DNA of 64,000 nucleotides from positions 65,896,282-65,960,281 of the forward strand of contig CM056741.1 of the NCBI GenBank assembly GCA_029851415.1. Reading direction: 5' to 3'. The number at the start of each line of letters is the position of its first letter. The first letter of the stretch is position 1. Below are positions 33,797 through 47,194 of the stretch, piece by piece. The notes under the pieces were generated by a model, which had not been told where the DNA came from, searched no databases, and worked only from the letters and a program-made list of their open reading frames with translations. The stretch is from Eretmocerus hayati. Its lineage: Eukaryota > Arthropoda > Insecta > Hymenoptera > Aphelinidae. The position numbers and the translations under genes were made by a program.

Positions 33797-35942
33797 CCGA
33801 TCTTAAAGGACTGGTATCGAGGAACTGATGGAATCTTCCTTGGTAAAAAATGGAATTTACTCTTCCAAGTTTTGTCTGTTCGCTTTGCACGCCTCTTCAG
33901 GACAGCTTACTATTTTAATACATATAAAATACAAATAATAAAATCTCGGGATCGAACGAGCTCATTGCGAGTCACGTTTGTTTGATGTCAACAACAAAAA
34001 TCAGTGTTCGGTCATTGCGTTTTGATTCTGATTTGGGGAAGTTTTGTCCACGGTGATTTCAGACCACTAACTGTCCAAAATCACAAGAGCTCAGAGCCAA
34101 GTGGAGTAATTTTATAATCAAGAGACTGTACTGATTCCTCCGGAGTATGCTCAGTATCATGATCAAACATTTGAAATTGCAATAGATGTCATCGATTACT
34201 CGCGATAAAAATACTATTGGTTCGTTCTGATAATTGATTTTCGATTCAATTATCACATTAATACATTATAAAATTTCGAAATTACAAATTTTGTATTCAA
34301 ATGTCGAAGCTGGGTATGACTAGAGAGCATTCTCCATCTTGTTCCCAAAACAAGACTATTTTGATTTCTTAAATCATAAGACTACCACACGGAACTACTC
34401 AAATTTCGTTTCCGACCTTGATCAGGCTTCTAAACTGAGTTGTACGACACTATTCAATGTAAATAAGATCGTGCTATATAATGAAGTATCTTATCCTATC
34501 GTACAATGACGTCACGGTGAAGTTCCTGTGCTTGATGATATACAACGAATATTTGTATATAGTCGAGTTTTGTTGCGCTTATAATGACAAATTTTTTGTA
34601 TAATTGTAGTGACCAATTTCCTTGGTTCATTAATTACGCGTAACATACCACGTGGACAGTATTCGAAGAATATTCGCATGACTAAAGCATTTTATTAGCA
34701 CTCATTCTTTGCGAATGTAAGAAAATGTGCAATCATCGTATAATCATCGTGCGATTCTTTTGATTTTCAAATTGGTTTTATTCACGAAGGTAGAAGAGAA
34801 GAGATGAATATCGACTTTGAATCCGTCACGAGTAGCCTACATTTCATAAGGCCAAATGATATTATCTGGGACTGGGTATATATTAGTAATGCATTGTGAT
34901 TTAATCAAAATGTATGCCTCTTTGATAGAATCGAAAAAAAAAATGTGAACGAATGCCCAATATTGTTTTGTACAATATTTTATAGATAAGATTGATTGTG
35001 AAGGCCCAGATAATACCTGAGAAAATTATCAGTGAATTATTGAGGCGCATTTTTTATCTACAGATTCAACAAAATTTTTTTACTGGAAAATGAATGTACA
35101 GTTGTCAAATTCACAACTCATCTCTTTTGGAACAGTATGCATGAAAGCGACCCTGCTGAATTTATGATCAATTTGCAATTTTATCAGACCGATGAGAGTA
35201 AATCTCTTGAAGATTATTCTCCATTCAGTATAATTTCTAATGAATTTCTCACTACCACGATTGTTTTACAATTAGAAGCGCATTTTTCTCATTCTGAACA
35301 TATCGTGTTGATGAAAACAGGACAAAAGATGACAAAATTAGAATTTTGGAAATTTTCGGTTTCAACTTCTTCTCTTATTCTTGATCTAGTATATTTTTCC
35401 AATGAATTTATTTTCACGTCAAGAGCAATTTTTCTGGATTTTTTTTCAGATTCTTTCAATGCCGGAAGAAAATAATCATGGATTTATGGAGATCGGCGTT
35501 GTTCAAATCATTCAAAAATTGTAGTAAATGGTCTAAAAAATGTTAAATGCTCATAAAGGGTTCATCGTTCACCCTGTCACTCTAAAGCAATACTCAAATA
35601 TAGTAACACTCCTCGAGCCTCTATGGCAACAATCAAACTTCCTCAAATGTCAGGATAATTTTCAAGCAATCGATCAATGTCTGCGGTATTGTATAATGGA
35701 CGATAATAACATTTTTCACGATGACATCGTGTGTCTAATGGGCCGTCAGTTTCCGAAGGAAAAGAAAAAAAAAAGAACTTAAACGACAAGAACTACTCAC
35801 GTATGTCTTTTGGTTCCATCATGGTCATGCTGGTTTGCTGCTGTCACAGCTGATCTATGTACACCGTGAGCGTATGATGGGCAGCGAATCAAGTTATATC
35901 TGCTGCAGTTGACGAGTTACTGGTCGAGCGTCCGATCGGCGT

Positions 35943-35968
35943 TATATACAAATATATATTTGTATATA
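35943..35968. repeat. Perfect 26-bp palindrome
   Basis: Each half reads TATATACAAATAT. It could extrude as a cruciform, but AT palindromes of this sort also arise by chance. Confidence 0.8.
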
Positions 35969-37060
35969 CACAAACGTCAGTACTGGTTATCCCAGAAAGC
36001 TATACGCAAAACTCTATGAGTCAGATATATAATGTGTGCCTCGGTGCGATAATGGATATGTGTATGTGTCGGTTGCTATATACGAGCGTTCCTCACATGG
36101 GCGTTGGTATTCCATTCTTGTATATATTTTTTGATTATCTCTTTTTCATTGATTCAAATATCCGAGATCATTGAACGTTGGGTTGAAAATTGAATGGGCC
36201 TTGGACGTGTTGTCGAACTCTGTGGCTTTTGTACAAATTCACCTTTTTTTTGTGGGGTTTTTTTGGGATGCTGATTCGAGCCATTTCAAAAAATTATAGT
36301 AAGCCTGCGCCTCGCGCTTCTTTGGCATACTCGAGATCGGCAAACAACTTATTCGCAAGATAAGTAATGTACTTGTCGATTCTGAGAGAAAACATTGCTG
36401 TCTCGTTTAATTATTAGCTCTTAAGAGGATTAAGATGTTAGTCAATATTTGCTCGAGTGCTCGACAACTTTGTTGAAGTGAGAATTAGCAAGAAAACTTT
36501 TCGCTGTTTATACAATTGCTATGCACGAGTGCATATATAATCTTGGTAGCAAACTTGTGAAATTTTGATCCTCTTATGAATGAGAAGAAAGTGAACTGTG
36601 GGTAAATGAATTATGAGCTCAGGTTTCGATGTTTTTTGACATATTTTTAGACATAGAATTGTGCACGAAGAGTGAAAATCGTAACTGACAGCACTTGTAA
36701 AAACGATTCCCTGTATTGATTTTTTTCGTCAATTTCCCCCTACAAGATTCAGATAAGAAAAACCTGCATTGTAATTCAGAATTGCTATCAGGATTTTCCG
36801 CTGTTATGTACCTTTCCCATAAAATTCGCAACTCTAACTGTAATCCAATAATATCTATTTCACTTATAATCCAGCATCTTTGAGATGCGTACTCTACTGA
36901 AGGAGAAAGTACTCAATCGGCTCATGATCGATCAAATTTACTACGGTGATGATCTAACACTCGATCACTGCCGAGAAGACATAAAATTTAGAAAAAATAT
37001 TTAGCTGTGATTCAACGCGTTTGTTGCGGAAGCTGAAATCGGTTATCCTTCCCCAGGCAC

Positions 37061-37073
37061 GGGGGGGGGGGGG
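37061..37073. repeat. Poly-G tract, 13 nt
   Basis: Homopolymer of 13 G. Confidence 0.9.
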
Positions 37074-37599
37074 CACCAATGGACCCCATTGCAGCCAACG
37101 TATTAAATGATATTTGGAGGGTTTTTTACGTAGTTTTTTACGAAAAATGAGTGAACGAAAGTAAAGCATATCCATAAATTTTCGAGATATCTATGATCGT
37201 CGAGTTGATAATCAGACATTTAAATTTTCAATTAATTACATGTTGATAGACAAATTGAAAGTAACGTGAAGGATTCCAGTTCGAAAAATGACTTAGAATA
37301 CCTGTTTTTCACGTACATTTTGACCGTATTTCAAGATCCGGGCAGAAAATTTGCAGTCAAATTCACAGTTCTAGCATATGCAATCGAGATCATCCTCGTA
37401 TCCTCGGTCAAGTAGTCTGACCGGTTTGGTAACCCAAACTCCGATTCAACATTGCTGGCCCACTCACACAAAATTTCCAGCAACCACAGAGAACGGACAA
37501 CAATTTTCAGCTCATTGTTCCAGAATGTAGGAAGCCCATGATCGGAAAACTCAAAGCAACGACTCAAAGCCTAATAAATCAGCACATCTCACTACTTAC

Positions 37600-37858
37600 T
37601 TCCCTGGACACCTGCGCACTTGCACTGTAACAAGTAAACTGGACTCTAACGTATCTTTAGCGATCCGGATACCGCTCGAGCACACCAAGTGAGAGTCGAA
37701 ACACGCGTAAAAGCTTTGCAGAGGAAAGGAAAGCGACTCTCGAGACGAGGTCCAGACTCTATACACGTTATAAGTACTCTCACGCGCACGATTATGTAGT
37801 ACGAACGGCAGGACACTACAGGTATAAGTATTGCGCGGCACAACGGCCAAAATGAAGC
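37600..37858 (-). promoter_or_regulatory. Possible TATA promoter and non-coding first exon, minus strand
   Basis: On the minus strand TATAAAAG (37892-37885) is followed about 34 nt later by an initiator-like CTCAGC near 37858. A consensus donor GGGAA|GTAAGT ends the presumed exon at 37600. The stretch is more CpG-rich than its surroundings. No long ATG-initiated frame lies inside, so it would be a leader exon. Gene C is the nearest minus-strand gene downstream and needs a leader exon, but the link over about 10 kb is inference. Confidence 0.35.
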
Positions 37859-37892
37859 TGAGCTCGATCGGCACTGGACTCTGACTTTTATA

Positions 37893-40800
37893 TGGTCATT
37901 GCGCGAGCCGTTTGCCTTGCCGGTCATCATCAAGAATCTCGATCGGTGTATAATACAAACTAACCGAGCGCCGCCGCTACTCGACACCCAATACGAGTAA
38001 AATATATATCTATATCAACAAAGTGTTATTTTATTCAAATATAAGGATGTGTATGAGGGTATGCGTGCCCGAAGCCTGTTGGCCTCTAATTTGGAGGATC
38101 CCAAGTCATCTAGAAATGAATTTATCGATGAAAGAGAGTGCCCGCAGGACTGATTTCAAGGATCAATTATTGGATCCTGATTCTCTCAAGTTCAGCGACA
38201 GGCATCACTTAGTGAGGTCCTTGCTGATTCAGCTTTGGTAAAAATTATCTGCTAAATGATTTTCTGTGATGTACTCATTTCCTTGAAAAAAAATTAAGAA
38301 AGAAAAAAATTGCGTACAATCATGACTGTTAGATTTGATAGGACTCACTGCACGACACACAAAACACCAGAGTCCTCCAAACCAACGAGTTTCATACAGC
38401 TGCCCGTGTAGAATAGTAAATGAGCATGAATTCGAGAAAAGAACCTTTACGAGCTTGTCAGCGTTGCGAAAGTTCAACTGTCATATTTTTCATGTCAAAA
38501 TGAAAAAATAAACAGCCGATAACAGCCTTTGCATGTATACTGCAAGAAAATTAAAGGGAACATCCTCGACGAGTGAGAGGTGCACAGAATATCTTGAGCA
38601 AGTACGTATAGACGAGATTCACTGCAATGCCCGACGTCGGATACGTAACGATCGCTCATCTATCACAGAGGATTGATGGTAAAAACTTTTCCAACGCAAA
38701 ATTACACCAACACTAACAAAATCATGCTTATACACGTATGTGCAAGCGATAATTCATCCGCGTGACGGATATGTTCATCAGAGAATGGATTTACGCTGAT
38801 TAGAGGAGCACGTCCTTGATATGGCATCTGTTGATCTTACAATTGGAATTTAGACTATCGTGGAAAGATGTAATACGGACACTGAAAAGATTTGAAGTTT
38901 CAGTCCAGCGAACTGGGCAACTTCATTTTTTTCTGGATTGAGACAGCGATTTCTGATCTGTGAGGAAATTCAGTCTGTAGGGCATTAAAAATAGCGTCAA
39001 AATGTTCTGAAAATGCAGAATTCAGCTCCAAGATAACCTAATATTCAGAAACCATATTTTGATCAAAAACTGATACAGAAGGTATGGTTACCCGGCATTG
39101 AACTCTGCTCGTATGAAGTAATGTCTCGACAAAGTAACCTGAGCTTCCAATGCCATCGCAGCAAGAGATCCACTCACCAAAATGAGTTTGCTCCCTTCCT
39201 TATTATAACAGATTAAACCTCGTTCAGGGTACACAACATTTCCCCAAGGATATTGATTTTCTGACCCCTTCAGTAAAAATTACTCATCTTGAAAAAACCC
39301 AAAGCGAACCTTCGTATCGAAGGATTTCAATCGGTTCTATAAACAGTTATGTGTGGCACGAGGTGACACGAGTGATTAATAAAAATACTCGATTAGAAAG
39401 TATTTTTAGAGGTTTAATTATCAAATGAATCAAGCGTAGATTCTGACAAATTTTAGTCACTCTGATGGCATGAAAAGAACACAAAAGGTTATCATGGAGT
39501 TTTTAAGAATAAAGGAAGAATCATATCCCGGCTCACGCCTTTCCGAGTTGGATAGAGATTTACATTTGTATTTATAGACAGAAGGTGCAAAAATCCGAGT
39601 TGGGTAAGGTCTACAACATGTGATAATGAGATAACTCTCAGTATCTGTGATTGTTTAATTGGTACACTTTTCGTTGTGTTCCACGGAAAAAGAACTAAAA
39701 TAACTTCTTCCACGCAAAATCATGTCACGACGAAACATCATTTTTGCTATTTATTCTGATATCATTACATGCAATAAAGTGAATACCATGTGATCAAATG
39801 TGTTTCGAAGAAAGTATCCAACGCACAACGGATATCTCAACATGTCACAATGAACTCATCATTCTACCCCTTTCCAATAACTAAGTTGAGGCGTTTTTGA
39901 TCCGACTGTATCGCATATTTGTTTTAGAAGATATCGTGAGTGCAAAATATTCATAATTGACCAGTATTATCCAACAATTACAGAGATGTAACAGTTCGAC
40001 GAGATTATAGGTCATTCCGCTCGATTTGATCAGTTTTTTCCCCTCAATCTCTTTTTTATAACAGTATAAATTTCTCATCTATATACAGTATGATAAAAAT
40101 GGACGGTCAGGCTCTTGATGGTCTTTTGTTTTTTACCTTCAATTTTTTCTCATTACAAGAGGGAGAACATGACGCAAAACAAGCCTGTGACAATTTGAAG
40201 AGACAAGGAAGTGTTGAAGTAGAAAATTTTCAGTGAAAATTCTGATTTCGTGGTGAAGAGGAAAAAGTAATTTTGCACATTGATCATTGTTGGTGTTCCC
40301 AATATTTCGAAGCTTCAAGATTGAAATAATGACTGATTGATATATAATCACGAGACAATCATAGATCTGTAAATCATTCAAAATGTGTTAAATATGATTT
40401 AAATAGACCCATGAACATGATGCACATGTCCGCAGGGAACATGATACATATACGAGCCTTGGGTCTCAAAACCATAAAGCTGGAGAGGCTAATAGAATTG
40501 ATCGGCTCATCCGAATTCATCCGGAATCATCGTTCGCAAAAAATTATTTTCATCGGCGAACGTAACAACTAGGATCTAATAAATTTGATCACCTAACTGC
40601 AGCCCACGTTTGCATGAGCTGCGTGCACCACCAAAGTACAATGTTGACTAATTTCAAAATAAAGGAACTTACCATTATAGTGATTCGAGAAATGTTACCA
40701 CGATAACCATCTTTTTTCAAACCTTACGAATCAGATGGTCAATCGGATGGCTCCCAACCAGAATGGTATAAGTCTATTTCTGGCATTTCTGGCAAATGAG

Positions 40801-40940
40801 CTTCAAAGTTTTCTTGCAATAGAAAATTTGGATTGTCATTTTTAGTGATTATGCTTCATTTATCTTGTAATGAGTGTGTTTCTACGACAGTTATTACATG
40901 AGACGTAGTTATTTTTATTTTTTCACATTTTTTGTCAGTT
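37893..40940. other. No recognised gene
   Basis: The first 100 bp are the upstream side of the minus-strand TATA promoter. The remainder is AT-rich; short frames on both strands show no family signature. Confidence 0.35.
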
Positions 40941-40949
40941 GTCTCGCAA

Positions 40950-41290
40950 TAAAAAATGGACTTTTTGGCATAATACTACTAAACGGCGATTTTTCCTCCC
41001 GAAAATTGATTCCCATGCCCCAAACCGGCCTAACCTCGCATCGGTGCATAATGTACTATATCCCGTTCTGGTTCCTACATTTTTCAAAATTTTTTTCCGG
41101 ACCACAACGGTACAATAGTCCATCATTTTTTTCTGAAGTGAACTCATACCGCTCTGGACCGAGAAAGGTGAAGAAACGAGTCGACTTTCACGATCTTGGG
41201 TCGTAAAATATCAAAAAATAGTCGATTCGAACCGTTTCGCATCAAAAAACGTCGGAACACTGTGGACTTGTACCGTTTCTTGCGGGAAAA
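40950..41290. repeat. Cluster of a ~20-bp reiterated motif, left
   Basis: Variants of GGACTYRTACCGTTCTGG occur near 41052, 41138 and 41259 on the plus strand and near 41097 inverted. The same motif returns at 42909 and 43073. Confidence 0.5.
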
Positions 41291-41810
41291 CGTTGAGAAA
41301 TTCTGGGGGACAGAACGCTCTAAAGTACATGTTTTTTTCTGAAATCTTCGACTGAGAGCTTCTATGTCTAGGTATTGGTCAAGATATTCGCTAGTGAACA
41401 TGAATCATAATTGGTTTGGATCGACCTATCTCACCAAATATGTTACATTTGGAGTACCATGACCGGAATCGATTATATCTTTGAGACTGCAGTTCACGTA
41501 TGCGTATTCAAGGGTTCTAGTCGAGAAGTATTTATCCAATCAGCCTGGCTATAGTGTTTGGGAAGTAGTAAAGTACGGAACTTCTACTTGGAGGTTCACA
41601 TGATGGAGTTTCTATTAGAAAGCTTAGAATCAAAATTCGTCTGTTCCAACGTGGAGTTTGGATGACTGATCGGACTTTATTCAATTTAGCAGTTTGAAAC
41701 AACTTATATTGATAAACAGTATAATGTGATTGAAATACAATGCGGGTGTCTCAATTCAAGGAGTACAATATTCTTACATCAATATCGACCATGATGAGAT
41801 TCTTTTGTAA

Positions 41811-42304
41811 CTACCCATCTAGAGCATAAGATTCCATGAACATATATGATCATGGAATCCGTGGAGTCCATGGTCATATATGATCATAAATAAAATCGAT
41901 TTCAAATGTTGTAATTTTCATTCCGGAAAGGTGTGATATACTAATATACAACATCGACACTCTATGGTGATCGAATATTACCCAGAAAATTTTTTCCCGA
42001 AGCCATTCTCAGGTTTTGAATATTTGAAGTACTGAAGAGAAAAAATGCACATCAAATATCATTTTTCGTCGAAAATGTCAGTTTTTGGGAACTCGAGACC
42101 AACTCCAGGAAAGATTTTTTTCAGTAGTATATGATCAGTATCGTGACGTATTGATATTAGAATAGGTTTGAATCATTATATCACAACTTTTTGGAATAAA
42201 AATAAAATGTTTAAAGCGGTTTTACGTATGATCATATATGACCATAGAATCCTCGGATTCCATGATCATATATGTTCATGGAATCGTATGTTTTACATGG
42301 GTAG
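41811..42304. mobile_element. 494-bp TIR element
   Basis: Arms 41811-41891 and 42225-42304 are inverted copies starting CTACCCAT. Each contains GATTCCATGAACATATATGA and ATCATATATGACCAT, which are themselves nearly palindromic. The interior of about 330 bp is AT-rich with no coding. Structure of a MITE. Confidence 0.8.
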
Positions 42305-42904
42305 CAGAAGGATCGAATTCGGACAGTTGGGCGATTACTGAGAGTGAGAGTGTGAGTTGATAATGTTCAAAATGATTTCTCGGAATAATTGTGAATGGAA
42401 TATGTATACTCCATGATGAAGCTGGGTATATTTCGTCATTCACATTTATCTCACAAGACGAAACTGTGTATATGGATTATTGAAGTTGTCTGCATCTCCG
42501 ATGCGATTATTCGGTCCTTCGCGAAGATTCCATCCTTGAAGAGATGATTTAAAACGAGAATCAAAGCAAGTTCAACGTCGATCGCTCTATCAAATGAGAT
42601 TCTTCGATTAACCCTGTGAATCCAGTCTCATTACCGACGATGTAAGACAGCAGACGTCTTCTTAGCAAGGTCACAATCTTCAAATACACTTCCACAGAAT
42701 GCTGTTCCGCGACTTTTCATGTGAACGAGCCTCTTCCATAATGCAAGAGTGAAAGAAGCAATGAAGTTCGATGTTGACTCGATGCAGCCACCTCTACAAC
42801 ATAGGGGACCAATATCTTAGTTTTTGCCTTTGAGGTCTACTGTCACGTTACAAAGCCTAGAAAAGTGCGATAATTGAGGATCGAAGGTACGAGATCCGTG
42901 TTTT

Positions 42905-43100
42905 GAAGCTCGGGCATGGACTTATACCGTTCTGGTCCCCAAAAAAAGTCGAAACTTTTTTCCCACCAAAAATTGTCATGGTGCTTGTGACGCCTCAGAA
43001 TGAATTTTCACTTCCGGAGTTGTGCGTACTACTCTACCGTTTCCCGTCAAAAACTCAATTTTCACCAAAATGGACTCATACCGTTCTGGTCGGGAACCGT
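42905..43100 (+). repeat. Cluster of the ~20-bp motif, right
   Basis: GGACTTATACCGTTCTGG at 42909 and GGACTCATACCGTTCTGG at 43073, with a weaker CTACCGTTTCCCG at about 43036. Together with the left cluster they flank the 41811-42304 element. Confidence 0.55.
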
Positions 43101-43229
43101 CCATTTGTACTGCATTAAAAATACACGCCATGAAGAATTTTGCAAAGAACCCCGAGTCGGTTGGTCTCTTTTCATTCAATTATCTAGTTGAGAATTTCAA
43201 TGATTCCTCTGAAGCGTATTTTAGAGAAA

Positions 43230-45589
43230 TTCAATAGAAATAACTCCATCTGACTTGCACGATTTCAACTGAGTTCACTTGAGCATCACAGAAGTTGCAC
43301 GATAAAAAAAGATGCGAACAGATGAGCCCTCCGTCCAAGCTCAAAAAGCTTTCAAAGTCAGAGGATATCGCGGGATTGTCGATCCAGAAAGATTTCTTTG
43401 AAATCAACGCAAGAGATGAATTCAAATTTTTTACACCTTCCAACTGATTATGCATGAGGAGTGATAATGCCGCATGTAGCAGGCAAGAGCCGACGAAAAA
43501 AGTGCGCAGGGGATCATCATGGATAGGAGTACTTCTAAGAAATCTTCTTTTATCTTGAATAATGAATCGTCGAGAATAGATCAATTTTAGCTATGTCACG
43601 GAGTAGAAGGTTACGAAGACTTTGAAAAACAATGCCACGGTCAAAAATTGTAGTCTACTGTCCGACAATGCGAAAATCTTTTGTTAAAAAGTTTTTCTAC
43701 TTCCTCAAAATGTTTGAGGATTAACTATCATTAAATCCTAGTGCGACACGCATTACTGAATGAGCTACAAAGAAGAACATCTAGTTTGATGAATTCTTCT
43801 GAGAATGAGTTGATTATGAAGATTCTTTCAAATGAATAAGTTTACGAGACCAAGTTATTCCCAATGACCATAACACTGACATGTAGGTGATGAGTTATGC
43901 AAGGCCTCGGAGTGTCAGATTTGACAATGTACCAAATATCATAGATGATTGGAAGTCGTGAGTAGAGCGGTCAAAAAAAAAAACACAGTTCGATCAGATC
44001 ATAGTCAGAGTAATGTTGTCATAATGGAATTCTCCCTTGCTGAGCAGATTTAATCAAATTGCTCACAGAAAAATAGATCTCTGACTTTCTTAATGACTTT
44101 CTGACTTCAAAAATATCTGATTATTGTGTCAAAATGAAGATAACAAACAAAGTTCAAGAGCTGGAAAGTTTTCGATTTACACTTTTTTTAGGATGTAAAT
44201 GCACTTGGGAAGTGTAAGTTTCCTTCGTTAAAAGGCCATTTTCGTCTGTGATTGACGAATTAAGAAAACGAGGGCCTTATGATACCTCAACCGCCCCCTT
44301 AAAGTCCCCTTTAAATCCTCGAGATCCAATTGCATTGAAACTCAACATAAGAAAAGAGACGTTGAAGACTTCTTTCATCGCTTAGTAATATCTGATCCTG
44401 AACGGACTCTCGCATCACGAAAATGATGGGGTCGAGTCCAGTGGACAAGAATATCTGAATTCCGAGTAAGGGGAATAGTTGCACTGATAAAATTTTTAAT
44501 CTAGGAGGGATGAAAGGATTTGGAAAATTGCCTATTTGACAAGCAGCTAAGTATGAACACTCAGAATTGATGAAAGAATTGTGGCGTCTACTTGGAGAGT
44601 TTGCTAACGATAATTTTTCGTAACAACGAACTATGGAATTCATTATGCAATTTGGGTTGCGATGACCCGTTATATTTCTTTAGTAACATAAAATAAAACA
44701 AAGTACACATAATCGCTCACCAAGACCATTTGGTCAATTTATATAACGATTCAGCAAATCTCATTGTTTCTAAATCGAATTCAAAGATAACCAAGGGTGA
44801 ATGGAGGTCTTTTCAATGTCAGTGGAATAAGAATTTTTGGACGTGGAGATATTACAATTGTATAGATAAGCATTTGAAAAACAATTTCTTCGACGTGTGC
44901 TATGAAGTTTCCCCGCGGGTAATTGCAGGTTCCAAAATGTCGATCTCGTTTGATTAAAATTTTTTGACATTGATGTTATGATGGAACCGTCATTGAAGAT
45001 ATGGATTTTCCAGAGCTTCACACACTATTTTCTCGTCTCTAATACTATCAAATCGATCAACTCTACGACTGTTGGCCAAGGTTAATAATTTCTCCAAATG
45101 CATTAATCGTAATGAGTTGCTGGAATTGTAGCTGCATGTACGAACTCAAACATTCACAGGTTAAGTCGGCAACATGCTTTCGAGGCATATGTTTCTCAAC
45201 CATACCTCATCGACGTAGTATTCTCATAATCTTCAGAAAATCTTTGCTTTTTCACAAAAATATATCTCTGTGAGGATATATTCCAATATGATTCAATCTA
45301 AAATATATCTTGAGGAATAATTTCCTTGGTTATCGTTTTTAACTCTATGTATGCGATGAGTTCAACTGACAAAGATGTGTTTTATCAACTTTCTTTCCAA
45401 AACTATGAAGATAGTCCTTTGGGTAAGACGGCAGATGAAAGAGCTGGTTCTAGTACGCGGCGCCGTACAACGAGAAATTAAAACAAAGTTTTGGTCGCTA
45501 GCAGCTATCTAAAAGCATAGATGCTAAATACCAAGAATTTGCCCCGATTTCTCGCTGTGATATTTTCTGGCTTGAGTTGGAATCACGAA
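43230..45589. other. No recognised gene
   Basis: A 110-codon minus-strand frame at 44311-44643 contains a hydrophobic stretch (LFPLLGIQIFLS) but no family motif and no clear splice partners. The rest is AT-rich. Confidence 0.3.
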
Positions 45590-46215
45590 CAATTGGCACA
45601 TTCGTAATCATTCTGACGCGGCAACCGCAAGGGGGACTTTCGGTCTCGGGGTGTGACGACCCTACGTGCCCAGTTGTGGGACACCGTACCCCGGCTTCGG
45701 ACCAAATCGCGGGGAAAGACCTGGCTCCGAGACCAGTTCTCGACGTTGCCTTGGCTTCTCCTGAAAACCCGCAAGGAGGGTTGAGACACCTTCGTGTCTG
45801 AGCCCTGGAGTCTGATGAACTCTCGGCCCCAGTCAGCGCCCGCTGCAGCGCACATGTCCATCCGATGCCCGAGCCTGGATGAGTCCAAGGACTCGTATTG
45901 GAACTGTCTGCGGATAGCCACAATACGACCTCGAACGACTCATCCAACAACCCGAGAGGCTCCCTAGGCTCCAAGGAAGCCCAGGAAAATTCTAAACCGC
46001 TCAGCAAAAGGTGGATTTCGGCCTTGTCCAGGGGGCCGAGCCCAAAATTCGGTAGTCGGAAAGGAGTTGCAGGCTGTGACTCGGTAACGGCCGTCTTCCA
46101 AACAGATGCGCTGACAGGGCGTATCCCTGCCCTACTCCCATGGGGACAAACCGTGGTGGAAGTGAATAGAGCCGGGCACCAGGGGCAACCCGGGGTATGA
46201 CATGACATGTAGAAT
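45590..46215. repeat. GC-rich insertion-like block
   Basis: The base composition jumps sharply from the AT-rich flanks for about 625 bp. Long open frames appear in several frames on both strands, as expected when TAA/TAG/TGA are rare. The edges carry similar short sequence (ATTCGTAATCATTCTGACGC on the left, ATTCCTTATTCTGATCCGCC on the right), possibly a degraded duplication. A retroelement fragment is likely; the family is unknown. Confidence 0.4.
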
Positions 46216-47194
46216 TCCTTATTCTGATCCGCCCAAAGAGTATCTTGAGCAGCTTGGTGAGATTGATTAGTCTGTATCTTTTGAAAGACAGTAACAGACA
46301 CGGCAATGGTAACAATCCGATGCAGGTTTTTCTTTCGATCGTGTCTCAATATGATTTCCGCATTCTAATATTTCTCTTGGTTACAATATTATTTTAAATA
46401 GAATCCGAGTTTACTGAAACAATTACATCTTACTTCACAACGCGAATTTCTAAACGAGAAGTGAAGAAGGCAATTCGTAGTTTTGCGTTTATTGTGGGTT
46501 TCTTCGAATCGACGACTTCAGAGTGGGGGTATTCCTTTCTCTTTACAAACTAAGTTATCTTCATCGGAAAGTATCGTATTGCGGTTCTTAAACTTTCCGT
46601 TTTTGAAGGCTCTGCGCGTAAGAATTCCCGCAAGAATTGCAATCATATTCCATGTAATAACGAATGAGTGCTAAGATTATTGCCTCAATGAACGCGGTGA
46701 CTCATCTTTTGTTTTGTTTGAAACAGATGACGGAGAGATCGGAAACTGTGGTCCAATGACAGAGCGCTTAGAACGTACAACTTTCATGATCCTGGTAAGA
46801 AGAGCCCAAACGGTTCTATCCGATCCGAAAGACTATTCGTGAACAACCGATGAGAGAATAGTGGGCTCAAAAGGCTGAAAAGCTCAAGGATCAGAAAAAA
46901 AGAGAATTTCTGTGGGGTGTGATTCTGGGTAATTTCATAATCTTTCATCGGTGAATTTAAGAATCAAGTCATTTTTTCGATTTTTTCATTATTCATAATA
47001 GGTGAAAAAATATCTGTATCGCATTTTTTCGTCTCTTTCATGGTTTTTCCGCAATGAGTCAGAAGGGATGAGTTTTATTGACAAATGTGTTAATTGTTTT
47101 CTGTAGATTTTTTAAAAATCCACAGAAAAGTATGTTCACATTCATTCAGAAATGAAAGAAAAATTGGTACATTACGCATCGAGAGCTGGAAAAA
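46216..47194. other. No recognised gene
   Basis: AT-rich sequence; nothing recognised. Confidence 0.35.

Larger units (their letters stand above)
33797..37599. other. No recognised gene
   Basis: Mostly AT-rich. It contains a perfect 26-bp palindrome of alternating TATA sequence at 35943-35968 within a more CpG-rich patch (35.8-36.1 kb), and a 13-nt G tract at 37061-37073. No coding motif recognised. Confidence 0.35.

Noticed and set aside
44311..44643. 110-codon minus-strand frame with GLDPIIFVM, faintly like a receptor seventh helix
   Set aside because: There is no upstream helix pattern, no neighbouring exons and no diagnostic motif. The resemblance is too weak.
45498..46349. 283-codon minus-strand open frame, the longest in the window
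   Set aside because: It lies in a GC-rich block where several frames on both strands are open. The residues are low in pattern and show no domain, so it is treated as a consequence of composition.
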